Origin: Buttiauxella sp. B2
GTDB taxonomy: Bacteria; Pseudomonadota; Gammaproteobacteria; Enterobacterales; Enterobacteriaceae
Assembly: GCF_006376615.1 (NCBI RefSeq)
Contig: NZ_VEXQ01000012.1
Span: 62,001 to 126,000 of the forward strand
Direction of reading: 5' to 3'
DNA length: 64,000 bases
Translations under genes and position numbers: made by a program
Notes under the pieces: generated by a model
Told to the model about the DNA's origin: nothing
The model's database searches: none
What the model saw: only the letters and a program-made list of their open reading frames with translations
In this document: in pieces, positions 29,101-38,173 of the stretch
Layout: each line of letters opens with the position of its first letter
How positions within the stretch are numbered: the stretch's first letter is position 1

Positions 29101-31065
29101 TTATTCGGTTTCGCTACAGGATTCTTCTTCAACTGAGTCCTGTTGCACGTTATTCAGATAGTCCAAAGCCTTCTGACGCTCCAGTGGCCGTGAGAAATAA
29201 TAACCCTGCATATAGGGAACATTGCACTGCGCAAGCAACAGGCGTTGTTTTTCAGTTTCTACGCCCTCGGCTATCACTTTGAAATTAAGGCTTTTTGAGA
29301 TATTCATCATCGCCTGAACAATTGACAGACCTTTTTGTTCAATATGTTGAATAAATGAACGGTCGATTTTGATGTAATCAATATTCATATTTTGGATAAC
29401 GGACAGGCTGGAATATCCCGTTCCAAAATCATCCACAGAAAACTTCACGCCACGCTGTTGTAGCAGGCTTACTTTCTGATTGATCATCATTTGTTCCGAT
29501 TGGAAGATGGATTCAGTCACTTCCAGGTGCAGTAAATGGCCAGGGATTGCATAGTGTTCGATAACCCGATTAACATTATTCACAAACCCTTTGTCGTAAA
29601 ACTGAATCATCGAAATATTCACGCACATGCAGGTATCCGCATTGCGTTTATGTATTTTCGCAAGCACCTTGCAGGCTTCTTCCAGCACCCAGCTACCTAC
29701 CTGAACAATACGGCCGCTTTGTTCCATTAAGGGAATAAATTCACCGGGAGATATTTCTTCGCCCTGATAACGCCAGCGAAGCAACGCTTCAAAACTAACG
29801 ACCTGACCCGCAGCATTCACAATCGGTTGATACACGAGGCGGAATTCATTGCGTTCAAGAGCACCTTTGAGTGCCTCATTAAGCGTAATGTTGCGGTGTA
29901 GGTTACGTTCCAGATCCAGATTGTAAAAGGCAAATCGTTCCGGATATTTACCCTTTTGCGAATACATGGCGATGTCAGCCAACTGAATCAGGCGCGTGAC
30001 GGAGGTGTCATGTTCTGGGCAAACCGAAATGCCGATAGTTGCGTTCAGGGTAACGGCATGTTCATCGAGTTTAATCGGATGAGAAAAGCAGTGAGTTATC
30101 TGCTCGGCAAGCAGGCTGGTTGATTCGTACGTTTTATCTTTAACCAGCAGAATAAATTCATCACCGCCCCAACGACACATTAAGACTTCGGCATCATTAC
30201 AACGTTTAAGCCTGGCACTTAAGGTCATCAACACTTTATCGCCAATGTTATGACCCAGCGTGTCATTGATATTTTTAAAACCGTCGAGATCGATAAAGAA
30301 AATGGAAAAATTGGTAATCTTGTGGTTCCGAAAGTCTTGTTCAACGGCCTCTACTGCGGATAAAAAAGCACTCCGGTTATACAGGCCGGTTAGTGAGTCT
30401 TTGTTAGATATTTCATAGACTTCTTGCGTTCTTATGCGGATGGTTTCTTCCATATTCGCCACCAGCGTTTTGTTTCGGTAGCGTAATAATATCCCTTCCT
30501 TTATATATTTAGCTGAACGCACGGAGGAGACCATCATAATGGCAGTAAAGCAGAAGCCGAGAATACCGAGGTTATGCTTGTAATGCTCTGGTTGCATTAT
30601 GAGCAACAATGATATCGGCATCAGAATAATAATGTTGTACAGCGAGGAGAGCAGCAGACTACCGGAAAGTATACTTGTCGCACCGCCTGCCATCGCCGCC
30701 AGTATCACATTGGTAGTGCTTAATTCTTCGATAGAAAATTGGGGATAAAAAACGACCGCGTACACGCTCCACAACACTGCGGTAAGCAAGCAACCACTGG
30801 AAAAGCGCAGTAACCAAATCTTCTCTTTTTTATGTTCTGGTTGGCCTCTCAACCACATTTGGCTATCTATAACACGCAGGCCGAGGAGCAAAGTCATGGC
30901 CAGCCACCAGGTGATTTTGGCATGGAGATTCTGGTTATCAATAAAAGTGAAAACCATTATGGTCGCAGCAATAAAGGTAATCAGAATGCCTGGTAATGAA
31001 TTGGTGTATAAAAGCCGGATGCCTTCCGATAGGTAAAGATTTGAATATTCAGTGTTTTTTGTCAT
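29101..31065 (-). CDS. membrane GGDEF-EAL cyclic-di-GMP signalling protein
   Basis: The 654-residue protein has about six N-terminal membrane helices (residues 20-182), a short linker, a GGDEF domain with intact GGDEF at residues 300-304, and an EAL domain with EALLRW (from 425), DDFGTGYSS and AEGVETE. Both catalytic sites look complete, so it could make and degrade cyclic-di-GMP; in most dual proteins one activity dominates. The RxxD inhibitory site expected five residues before GGDEF is not in register: RCND ends eight residues before it. It is a single gene with its own promoter region toward rlhA. Confidence 0.9.
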   Translation of the reverse strand: MTKNTEYSNLYLSEGIRLLYTNSLPGILITFIAATIMVFTFIDNQNLHAKITWWLAMTLLLGLRVIDSQMWLRGQPEHKKEKIWLLRFSSGCLLTAVLWSVYAVVFYPQFSIEELSTTNVILAAMAGGATSILSGSLLLSSLYNIIILMPISLLLIMQPEHYKHNLGILGFCFTAIMMVSSVRSAKYIKEGILLRYRNKTLVANMEETIRIRTQEVYEISNKDSLTGLYNRSAFLSAVEAVEQDFRNHKITNFSIFFIDLDGFKNINDTLGHNIGDKVLMTLSARLKRCNDAEVLMCRWGGDEFILLVKDKTYESTSLLAEQITHCFSHPIKLDEHAVTLNATIGISVCPEHDTSVTRLIQLADIAMYSQKGKYPERFAFYNLDLERNLHRNITLNEALKGALERNEFRLVYQPIVNAAGQVVSFEALLRWRYQGEEISPGEFIPLMEQSGRIVQVGSWVLEEACKVLAKIHKRNADTCMCVNISMIQFYDKGFVNNVNRVIEHYAIPGHLLHLEVTESIFQSEQMMINQKVSLLQQRGVKFSVDDFGTGYSSLSVIQNMNIDYIKIDRSFIQHIEQKGLSIVQAMMNISKSLNFKVIAEGVETEKQRLLLAQCNVPYMQGYYFSRPLERQKALDYLNNVQQDSVEEESCSETE

Positions 31066-31307
31066 TTTCAGTCATCGTAGCTGAGTAACTCAACGCACTA
31101 CCACTTCAGTAGGTCTAATATGATCACTCTTTGAAATTATTCTACTTGTAAGTGTAAATTAAAAAATCACGTAATACACCGTTAATTACTAAGGCATTTC
31201 AAGTCATGAGAGTTTGCACAGAGCACCATGCGTTACGGTCTATGCTTGCGCGTCTATTCTGACTACAATAGCCACCTTTCGCCCATAACACAGAAAACAG
31301 ACCTATT

Positions 31308-33269
31308 ATGCGCCTGCACGCCAATCATCTTGAATTACTCAGCCCAGCCCGTGACACCTCCATTGCCCGCGAAGCCATTTTGCATGGTGCGGATGCGGTC
31401 TACATCGGCGGGCCTGGTTTTGGCGCACGCCATAATGCCGGTAACAGTCTGCAAGACCTTGCCGAATTGGTGCCGTTTGCCCACCGTTATGGGGCGAAGA
31501 TTTTCGTTACGCTAAACACCATCTTGCATGATAACGAGCTGGAACCTGCACGCAGGATGATCCACGACTTGTATCAAGTCGGCGTGGATGCACTGATTGT
31601 GCAGGACATGGGCGTGCTGGAAATGGATTTGCCGCCGATTGAATTGCACGCCAGTACTCAGTGCGATATCCGCAGTGCAGAAAAAGCGAAATTCCTCTCC
31701 GATGCCGGTTTCTCGCAAATTGTTCTGGCCCGTGAGCTGAACCTTAATCAAATCCGCTCGATCCATGAAAACGTCGACGCCACGATTGAGTTCTTCATTC
31801 ACGGCGCATTATGCGTGGCGTATTCCGGGCAATGTAATATTTCCCACGCGCAGACCGGGCGCAGCGCAAACCGTGGTGATTGCTCCCAGGCTTGCCGCTT
31901 GCCGTATACGCTCAAAGACGATCAGGGCCGCGTGGTGGCTTATGAAAAACACCTGCTGTCGATGAAAGATAACGATCAGAGTGCCAACCTGGCAGCGCTG
32001 GTCGATGCGGGTGTTCGTTCCTTCAAGATTGAAGGGCGCTACAAAGACATGAGCTATGTGAAAAACATTACCGCTTATTATCGCCAGTTGTTGGATGAGT
32101 TAATGGAGCAGCGCACCGACCTGGTTCGCGCCTCTGCGGGTGTAACTTCGCATTTCTTTATTCCTTCGCCAGATAAAACTTTCCACCGTGGCAGCACTGA
32201 TTACTTCGTAAACGAACGCAAAATCGACATTGGTGCATTTGACTCACCAAAATATGTCGGTTTGCCAGTGGGCGAAGTACTGAAAGTCGGCAAAGATTTT
32301 CTTGATGTCAGCGTCACCGACACGCTGAACAATGGCGATGGTCTGAACATATTGATCAAGCGCGATATCGTCGGCTTCCGTGCCAATACCGTGGAAAAAA
32401 CCGGTAACAACCAGTATCGCGTCTGGCCGAATGAAATGCCGGAAACGCTGAAAAACCTGCGTCCGAACCATCCGCTGAACCGCAACCTCGACCATAACTG
32501 GCAGCAGGCGCTAACCAAAACATCCAGCGAGCGCCGTATTGCTGTCGACCTGGAGTTAGGTGGCTGGCAGGAGCAACTGGTGCTGACCGCGACCAGTGAA
32601 GATGGCGTCAGCGTTAGTAAAACGCTGGAAGGGCAGTTTGAAGTTGCGAATAACCCAGAGAAGGCGTATTCAAATCTGCGCGATAGCCTGGCAAAACTGG
32701 GCCAAACAATGTATCAGGCACGCAAAATTGATTTGAATTTGCCAGCCGCGTTGTTCATTCCTAATAGCCTATTAAACCAACTGCGCCGCGATGTAATCGA
32801 CGAGCTAACCGAAGCGCGTTTGCAGCAATATCAGCGTGGCACCCGTAAACCGGTAAGTGTACCGCCACCAGTCTATCCGGATGATCATCTCACTTTCCTG
32901 GCAAACGTCTACAACCATAAAGCGCGTGGATTTTACCAGCGCTATGGTGTGAAACTGATTGATGCCGCATACGAAGCCCATGAAGAAAAGGGTGACGTGC
33001 CGGTGATGATCACCAAACATTGCCTGCGTTTTGCCTTTAATTTATGCCCGAAACAGGCGAAAGGTTCCGTCAAAAGCTGGAAAGCCTCTCCGATGCAACT
33101 GGTACATCAAGACGAAGTGCTGACGCTGAAATTTGACTGCAAACCCTGTGAGATGCACGTCATCGGCAAAATGAAAAATCACATCCTGAAAATGCCATTA
33201 CCTGGCAGCGATGTGGTCGCGTCAATTAGCCCGGATGAGTTGTTAAAGACGATGCCAAAGCGGAAATAA
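31308..33269 (+). CDS. rlhA: 23S rRNA C2501 hydroxylase, peptidase U32 family
   Basis: The 653-residue protein has the length of E. coli RlhA (YdcP) and the U32 signature EFFIHGALCVAYSGQC around residue 165, with cysteines that probably hold a cofactor (CNISHAQTGRSANRGDCSQAC). RlhA is required for 5-hydroxycytidine at position 2501 of 23S rRNA, using prephenate-derived oxygen chemistry together with iron-sulfur genes. A second cysteine set lies near residues 583-626. The chosen ATG gives the canonical N terminus LELLSPARD. A REP pair follows the stop. Confidence 0.93.
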   Translation: MRLHANHLELLSPARDTSIAREAILHGADAVYIGGPGFGARHNAGNSLQDLAELVPFAHRYGAKIFVTLNTILHDNELEPARRMIHDLYQVGVDALIVQDMGVLEMDLPPIELHASTQCDIRSAEKAKFLSDAGFSQIVLARELNLNQIRSIHENVDATIEFFIHGALCVAYSGQCNISHAQTGRSANRGDCSQACRLPYTLKDDQGRVVAYEKHLLSMKDNDQSANLAALVDAGVRSFKIEGRYKDMSYVKNITAYYRQLLDELMEQRTDLVRASAGVTSHFFIPSPDKTFHRGSTDYFVNERKIDIGAFDSPKYVGLPVGEVLKVGKDFLDVSVTDTLNNGDGLNILIKRDIVGFRANTVEKTGNNQYRVWPNEMPETLKNLRPNHPLNRNLDHNWQQALTKTSSERRIAVDLELGGWQEQLVLTATSEDGVSVSKTLEGQFEVANNPEKAYSNLRDSLAKLGQTMYQARKIDLNLPAALFIPNSLLNQLRRDVIDELTEARLQQYQRGTRKPVSVPPPVYPDDHLTFLANVYNHKARGFYQRYGVKLIDAAYEAHEEKGDVPVMITKHCLRFAFNLCPKQAKGSVKSWKASPMQLVHQDEVLTLKFDCKPCEMHVIGKMKNHILKMPLPGSDVVASISPDELLKTMPKRK

Positions 33270-33279
33270 CGGGTTTAGT

Positions 33280-33354
33280 GTCGGGTGTTGCTTACGCTAA
33301 CCCGACCTAAGAAAGTGGTTGTTGGAGTGGATTAGCGCAAGGCGACATCCACTC
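33280..33354. repeat. REP/BIME-like palindrome pair, copy 4
   Basis: Left arm GTCGGGTGTTGC to AACCCGACCTAA; right arm GAGTGGATTAGCGC to GCGACATCCACTC. It lies between the convergent rlhA and LysR genes and overlaps the last two bases of the LysR stop codon. Confidence 0.75.
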
Positions 33355-34216
33355 AAGTTTGCGCACGCAACTGATCAACAATCCAACGCCCAGCAGGGCC
33401 TGGTGGTGTCTTGTTCGACCAAAGAACATCCACATCAATACGCTGTGGCCAGCCGGCAATCGGTAGCTCCTGCAAAATATCGTGACCAAATTGCTCTACC
33501 AGCCAGCGCGGTAAAATCCCCCAACCAAAGCCTTGTTCTGCCATTTCCAACAGCATCAATAATGACGGCGAAGACCACATCGGCCCACCGCTTTTATTAC
33601 GCGTCGGGTCGATAAAGGTGCTCAGACAAAGCTGGCGAACGGTTTGCAATGTGTCCATCTCAACAGCGGGCAGTCGAGCTAACTCATGCTGCCGATGAAT
33701 ATAAATTGCCATTTCCGCACCCACTTGCAAGCGTGACACCGTCACGTCAACAGGGTAGCGAGGTTGTACGCGAAGTACCCCAACATGCGCACGACCTATC
33801 TGAATCAGGTCGATAACGTCTTCGTCTTCGGCTATCAAACATTCAAATTCGATATCCGGGAAACGTTGTGAGAAACGCTGGAGAATGGATTCGTGATGTG
33901 CAGTTTGCCAGACGTCAGACAGCACAAAGCTCAGGCGTGGTTCCACGTTTCCTGCCAGGCGTACTGACACTTCATTGAGCCGTTCGCTGGCCGCCATTAT
34001 CGACTGGATGTACGGTAAGACATGTTGCCCTTGCGCGGTTAACGCAGGCTGGCGGCTTTGGCGATCAAATAACGTCACACCCAAATCCGCTTCCAGATTG
34101 GCAATTGCGCTGCTTACCGTCGACTGGCTTTTTTTGAGTTTACGCGCCGCGGCTGAAAATGATCCGGTTTCTACTGCTTGTAAAAAGGCTTCGAGAGATT
34201 CGGGGGAATATTTCAT
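33353..34216 (-). CDS. LysR-family regulator divergent from PACE efflux gene
   Basis: This 287-residue LysR regulator has a standard N-terminal HTH (SLEAFLQAVETGSFSAAARKLKKSQSTVSSAIANLE) and an effector domain beginning about residue 90. It faces the PACE transporter across about 100 bases. PACE genes are very often paired with a divergent LysR gene that controls them, so this is the likely role. Its stop codon touches a REP element. Confidence 0.83.
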   Translation of the reverse strand: MKYSPESLEAFLQAVETGSFSAAARKLKKSQSTVSSAIANLEADLGVTLFDRQSRQPALTAQGQHVLPYIQSIMAASERLNEVSVRLAGNVEPRLSFVLSDVWQTAHHESILQRFSQRFPDIEFECLIAEDEDVIDLIQIGRAHVGVLRVQPRYPVDVTVSRLQVGAEMAIYIHRQHELARLPAVEMDTLQTVRQLCLSTFIDPTRNKSGGPMWSSPSLLMLLEMAEQGFGWGILPRWLVEQFGHDILQELPIAGWPQRIDVDVLWSNKTPPGPAGRWIVDQLRAQT

Positions 34217-34318
34217 AATCTATCGCTTTTATCGATGGCTATTCACTTTAGTCTATCAGTAATTACGATGATAATGCGTGGCATAGCCATATTGCTGTAA
34301 GAAGACCCGGAGTAGATT

Positions 34319-34753
34319 ATGCAGTCTCAAAAAAGATCATTTGCCGAACGCATCCTGCATGCGGTGGGGTTTGAAGTTATCGCTATTGCGATTTGTGCGC
34401 CACTGGCGGCATGGATTATGGATAAGCCGTTGTTCCAGATGGGCGCGCTGGCCATCATGCTTTCGACCGTCGCAATGGTGTGGAACATCATTTATAACGC
34501 AGGATTCGACAGAGTTTTCCCGCTTGAGCAAAAACGCCGTATGCCACTGCGTGTGGCCCATGCGCTCGGTTTTGAAGGGGGATTTATTCTGATTGGCCTA
34601 CCGCTGGCCGCCTGGATGCTCGACATCACATTGTTAAAAGCGTTTATGGTCGAGATTGGTTTTTTCCTGTTCTTCCTACCGTATACCGTGATCTACAACT
34701 GGTGTTACGACGCATTACGTGCCCGTCGCTTTCAGTCTTTAGCGCAAAGATAA
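34319..34753 (+). CDS. PACE-family multidrug/biocide efflux protein
   Basis: The 144-residue protein has four membrane helices arranged as two bacterial transmembrane pair (BTP) repeats: RILHAVGFEVIAIAICAPLAAWIM and RVAHALGFEGGFILIGLPLAAWML, in shorter blocks. Both repeats carry the conserved H-x2-GFE pattern; the Glu of the first repeat is essential in AceI. Members export chlorhexidine, acriflavine or short-chain diamines. The divergent LysR gene is the probable regulator, and a strong terminator follows. Confidence 0.9.
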   Translation: MQSQKRSFAERILHAVGFEVIAIAICAPLAAWIMDKPLFQMGALAIMLSTVAMVWNIIYNAGFDRVFPLEQKRRMPLRVAHALGFEGGFILIGLPLAAWMLDITLLKAFMVEIGFFLFFLPYTVIYNWCYDALRARRFQSLAQR

Positions 34754-34758
34754 TCCCC

Positions 34759-34786
34759 GAACGCACCTCTATGGTGCGTTCTTTTT
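34759..34786 (+). terminator. intrinsic terminator after the PACE gene
   Basis: GAACGCACC pairs with GGTGCGTTC across a 5-base loop and is followed by five T. It lies immediately before the stop of the convergent tam gene. Confidence 0.85.
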
Positions 34787-35548
34787 CTACCCATCCGTTT
34801 TTCGCGCCACGATAAACAAACGTGGGAACAGCATCAGCACAGTGCCATCTTTTTGCTGCGGGTAAGCTTGCTGCAAAAGCTGGTGATAACGTTCGAGAAA
34901 AGCATTTTGTTGAATGCTATCTAAACCGGTGAGATAGGGCCGTAAACCGGTTGAACTCAGCCATTCAATAATGGCTCGTGCCGATGGCATAACGTGGAAA
35001 TAAGTTGTACGCCAGATATCCACCGTACAGCCTGCATCGGCCAGTAAATCGTAATATTCCTGTGCGGGTAACAGTGCTTCCCGACCAGCGTCCACATTTC
35101 CTAACTCAGCAGCCACCTGACGCATTAGCGTATGTGTCGGTTCCTGCCAGTTATCTGGCATTTGCACGGCCAAAACCCCGTTGTTGGCCAATTGCGCTAC
35201 CAGATGTGGGAACAATTTCCGATGGTTACTCAACCACTGCAACGACGCGTTCGCGTAGACAACATCTTGTTTTACCGATGGTTGCCAGTACGCCACATCG
35301 GCTTGTTCAAACTGACAATCAGGAAGTGCCGCGCGCGCTTTTTCAAGCATTGCCGGAGAATTGTCGATACCTGTCACTGTCGCGTGCGGGAAAGATTTAT
35401 GCAGCAGTGCTGTACTGTTGCCAGGACCACAGCCCAAATCTGAAAGATGTAAAACCTGCTGATGTTGAATACGAGCGGCTAACTCTGCTGCCGGGCGGGT
35501 TCGTTCTGCTTCAAACTGTAAATAAAGAGCGGGGTTCCAGTCCTGCAT
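34787..35548 (-). CDS. tam: trans-aconitate 2-methyltransferase
   Basis: The 253-residue SAM-dependent methyltransferase aligns with E. coli Tam (252 residues): [18 protein letters not shown] at the N terminus, motif [25 protein letters not shown], and [12 protein letters not shown]. Tam methylates trans-aconitate, a spontaneous by-product that inhibits aconitase. In K-12 yneE is the neighbour; here yneE is 8 kb away, with accessory genes between. Confidence 0.93.
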   Translation of the reverse strand: MQDWNPALYLQFEAERTRPAAELAARIQHQQVLHLSDLGCGPGNSTALLHKSFPHATVTGIDNSPAMLEKARAALPDCQFEQADVAYWQPSVKQDVVYANASLQWLSNHRKLFPHLVAQLANNGVLAVQMPDNWQEPTHTLMRQVAAELGNVDAGREALLPAQEYYDLLADAGCTVDIWRTTYFHVMPSARAIIEWLSSTGLRPYLTGLDSIQQNAFLERYHQLLQQAYPQQKDGTVLMLFPRLFIVARKTDG

Positions 35549-35666
35549 TGATTTCTCCTCAGACTAAACTCACATTAAATCAGGTGATACTTTAAGAAAG
35601 TGTCACCTCATACATTACGACAAATTACGCTAACGTGGTGGGTAAAATCAGGTAAGGAAAACCGTT

Positions 35667-36689
35667 ATGAAAGTTACACGCAAACAGGAACGCATCATTC
35701 GGCGCACGCTGGAGGGCTGGTGTCAGGAGGGGGTTATTGATGCCACCGAACAACAACGGCTGCAACAAAACCTCTCGGTACAACTTTTTGACTGGCAGCG
35801 ACTGAGCCGCTATGCCTTCTGGGTTGCGCTTGCCTGCGTCATCATTGCTATTGGCAGCCTGGTAGCCGATGAATATTTGATGGCGTTGCTCTTCAATTTT
35901 GGCTACGTCCCACGCGCTATTGGTTTAGGTATTCTCGCCACAGCATTTTATTTCTGGGGATTTCACCGCCAAAAACACGCGCCGGACAAACGTTACAGCA
36001 ATGAAGCGATTCTATTCCTGGGCGTGTTGTTCACTGCATTATTTTTATGGCAGCTCGGCATGGCGCTGGATAACGGTAGCGGAAACATTGCACCGTTGTT
36101 CTTAACTGGTTGTGCGATTTATGGTGCGATCGGTTATTTCGGGCGTTCAGGGCTTATCTGGCTGTTTTGCCTTTTGGCGCTAGGCAGCTACTTTGGTACT
36201 TCAACAGGGTACGCTTCCGGCTGGGGAGCTTATTGGCTCGACATGAACTACCCAATTCGTTTTGTCCTATTCGGGGGCGTGTTGCTTGCTGCTTGCTACT
36301 TACTGAAAAAACCATTGCAGCAGCGCAACTTGTTTGGCGTCAGCAAAGCGATGGGGTTGTTGTATCTGTTTATTGCCTTGTGGATATTGTCCATCTTCGG
36401 GAATTACGACCTGGATATCTGGCAAAGCGTGCGCCAGATTGAGCTGCTGCATTGGTCACTACTGTTTGCGTTAGCGGCATTCGCTTGTATCTGGATAAGC
36501 CTGAAAACCGACGACGGTATGCTGCGAGGATTTGGACTCACGTTTATCGGAATCAATCTTTATACCCGCTACTTCGAACTGTTCTGGGACGGCACCAACA
36601 AAGTGGTCTTCTTCCTGATACTCGCCGTCTCTCTGGCCCTGGTAGGACGCTACGCGGAGAAGATTTGGCGGCTTGGAGAAGGGCGCTAA
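35667..36689 (+). CDS. DUF2157-family membrane protein
   Basis: The 340-residue protein starts with a short cytoplasmic segment (KQERIIRRTLEGWCQEGVIDATEQQRLQQNL) typical of the DUF2157 domain and continues with about ten membrane helices. Function is unknown for the family. It stands alone between tam and a decayed integrase, whose 3' end lies just past its stop on the opposite strand. Confidence 0.8.
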   Translation: MKVTRKQERIIRRTLEGWCQEGVIDATEQQRLQQNLSVQLFDWQRLSRYAFWVALACVIIAIGSLVADEYLMALLFNFGYVPRAIGLGILATAFYFWGFHRQKHAPDKRYSNEAILFLGVLFTALFLWQLGMALDNGSGNIAPLFLTGCAIYGAIGYFGRSGLIWLFCLLALGSYFGTSTGYASGWGAYWLDMNYPIRFVLFGGVLLAACYLLKKPLQQRNLFGVSKAMGLLYLFIALWILSIFGNYDLDIWQSVRQIELLHWSLLFALAAFACIWISLKTDDGMLRGFGLTFIGINLYTRYFELFWDGTNKVVFFLILAVSLALVGRYAEKIWRLGEGR

Positions 36690-36694
36690 AATTA

Positions 36695-36915
36695 CGCCCG
36701 CTTTTTCTTTGGGGCACGGATGGGGCATGGCCGACAAAGCTTGTGTTGAGCATATCAATTTGCGCTTCGTCGTTTCCTTTCATTCCTGCCCCATAAACCC
36801 ACTGAGGGTTGCTATGCCCCATTTGTAAGGCTATGAAGTTAGGCTTGTCAAGCAGCCAAGGACCAGCATGCGAAAGTATGGCGCGACTGATAGGGGGCCG
36901 GTAGCGAAGATGATT
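36695..36915 (-). pseudogene. decayed tyrosine recombinase (integrase), C-terminal fragment
   Basis: On the leftward strand two frames together spell the end of a phage/ICE-type integrase. One frame reads APYQSRHTFACWSLAA and then hits a stop; the frame shifted by one base continues as KPNFIALQMGHSNPQ, VYGAG, MKGNDEAQIDMLNTSF and HAPSVPQ. RHT supplies the His and Arg of the catalytic HxxR box, MGH the next His, and the VYGAG stretch is where the nucleophile tyrosine region should be, apparently short by about three residues. Nothing recognisable remains of the N-terminal half. It marks the edge of the AT-rich accessory patch that follows. Confidence 0.8.
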
Positions 36916-37423
36916 TCATGTGTTCTGCATCAACTGCCAGATAAGTCGTCGCTCTTTGCCGCGCTTTTGATTTTCCACTCACCTTAGCCCTGTGACATCA
37001 ATCACAGATGCGCGATTTCACCCCAGGTGAGCGTTAAAACCGAAAAGGGGCCAAAGTAAAATGCTCATATTTATCTCAGTTAATAATAAGTGCATTTCTG
37101 GCACCAAATCCAGGGGGTGATTACCGTTATTTATAAAGTCAATAAACCTGCGGTTTTAATGTGTTTTAAAGCTCTCAATGAGCAGTATTTTAAATTCATC
37201 TTGCCCAGAGAATGAGAGTGGGGGTTAATTTTTTTAAAAAAAGAATATTAAATTTGAGGTGGTTTTCTCTTAACTCAATATGATAATCTGCTGGGGTGTT
37301 TTGATAGTTAACGATCCTCCATTTGCACTTATTCTGTTTTTTAAAATACATTTTTTGCTTGGAGCTCGCAACGAGTTGAACGATAGTGTATGAAGATTAA
37401 TACATTAAGGGTAGTAAATAGAT
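36916..37423. other. long AT-rich non-coding stretch
   Basis: No credible gene is visible in about 500 bases. The first part may be eroded integrase sequence, because the frame before APYQSRHT is broken by stops. It contains one perfect-consensus CRP-like site and then increasingly AT-rich DNA with A and T runs, unlike the flanking backbone. The final 50 bases are the leader of the 125-residue protein gene. Confidence 0.6.
36991..37006. promoter_or_regulatory. CRP-like site with two perfect half-sites
   Basis: TGTGACATCAATCACA has both consensus half-sites TGTGA and TCACA with the correct 6-base spacer. The nearest downstream start codon is about 420 bases to the right, so its target is not clear. 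Confidence 0.6.
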
Positions 37424-37801
37424 ATGAGTTACACTCACATTATTGTTAAGATGAAAGCTGATGGTAAAAACAAATCTTTGAGCCATACAGAAACTAATCT
37501 GGATGAAAGCTTTGTCGTCGAACATATCATTAAGCCTTATATTGCAGGTGAGATTGTTATTGTTGATGGTGCGCGTGCGGAATCCCAGGCGATTGAAAAA
37601 ATTTCAGTATTCCGTAGTGAAGAGGATATTCAACAGTTAATTGTTGAAACACAAAACCAGGTCAAACCCGGCTCGGCACGTGAGCGCGCCCACCGCCTTT
37701 TCGGTGGTCGTATGGCAGGAAATGATGTTCAGTCGGTACTTCGAAGTGAAGGGGTTGAGCAAGTTACCCGCAAAGTGTTCAACCTTGCGCTGGAGATCTG
37801 A
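37424..37801 (+). CDS. hypothetical 125-residue protein in accessory patch
   Basis: I do not recognise this gene. Residues 1-70 look like a compact beta-rich domain: MSYTHIIVKMKADGKN, a run ending in EHIIKPYIAGEIVIVDG, and AIEKISVFRSEEDIQQLI. The pattern of PY..G..I..DG followed by I..I.VF.SEE recalls the small N-terminal domain I have seen in front of predicted nucleotide-binding or TIR-like domains of bacterial defence proteins, but here it stands alone with a short polar C-terminal tail of about 50 residues (ARERAHRLFGG). There is no signal peptide or membrane helix. It lies between the integrase relic and an orphan insA, in AT-rich DNA, which suggests horizontal origin. Function unknown. 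Confidence 0.65.
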   Translation: MSYTHIIVKMKADGKNKSLSHTETNLDESFVVEHIIKPYIAGEIVIVDGARAESQAIEKISVFRSEEDIQQLIVETQNQVKPGSARERAHRLFGGRMAGNDVQSVLRSEGVEQVTRKVFNLALEI

Positions 37802-37897
37802 CGTCTTCTTTTCTATACAGAAATGCTAATAGGGAGTTGGTCAAGTATTCAATGTGTTGATCATACGGTAGAATAATTTTTTTGCAGAGTGCATCTG

Positions 37898-38173
37898 ATG
37901 GTTAAAGTTGGCGTAAAATGCCCGTTTTGTGAGCAGGCCGAATCCGTTAAAAAGCATGGTATGGGTACTACCGGACATCAGCGTTATCGCTGTCAGTCAT
38001 GCTGCCGAACCTTTCAGCTCGATTATGCTTATCACGCCTGTCAGCCCGGTATGAAAGAAAAAATAGTCTATCTTGCAATGAATAACGCAGGTATCCGCGA
38101 TACAGCACGGGCGTTACATATCAGCATTAATACCGTTGTGCGAACCTTAAAAAACGCTCGACGGGATGTATAA
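37898..38173 (+). mobile_element. insA: orphan IS1-family insA (insB lost)
   Basis: The product of about 91 residues has the length and features of IS1 InsA: a CPFC...CQSC zinc-finger (two CxxC pairs in the first 35 residues), TTGHQRYRCQSCCRTFQLDY, SQPG-like CQPGMKEKIVYLAMN, and a C-terminal HTH-like segment ending in RTLKNARRD. InsA is the DNA-binding repressor of IS1; the transposase is made by -1 frameshifting into insB. The slippery A6C heptamer is still present at 38149-38155, but the -1 frame stops after about seven codons and no insB follows. The element cannot move on its own. A GTG three codons upstream is an alternative start. Confidence 0.8.

Noticed and set aside
36452-36796. Plus-strand 114-codon frame across the end of the DUF2157 gene
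   Set aside because: It overlaps a real membrane protein gene and the antisense integrase relic and has no protein-like features.
37424-38173. Toxin-antitoxin pair formed by the 125-residue protein and the following small gene
   Set aside because: The second gene is clearly IS1 insA, lies 96 bases away, and neither product resembles a toxin or antitoxin.
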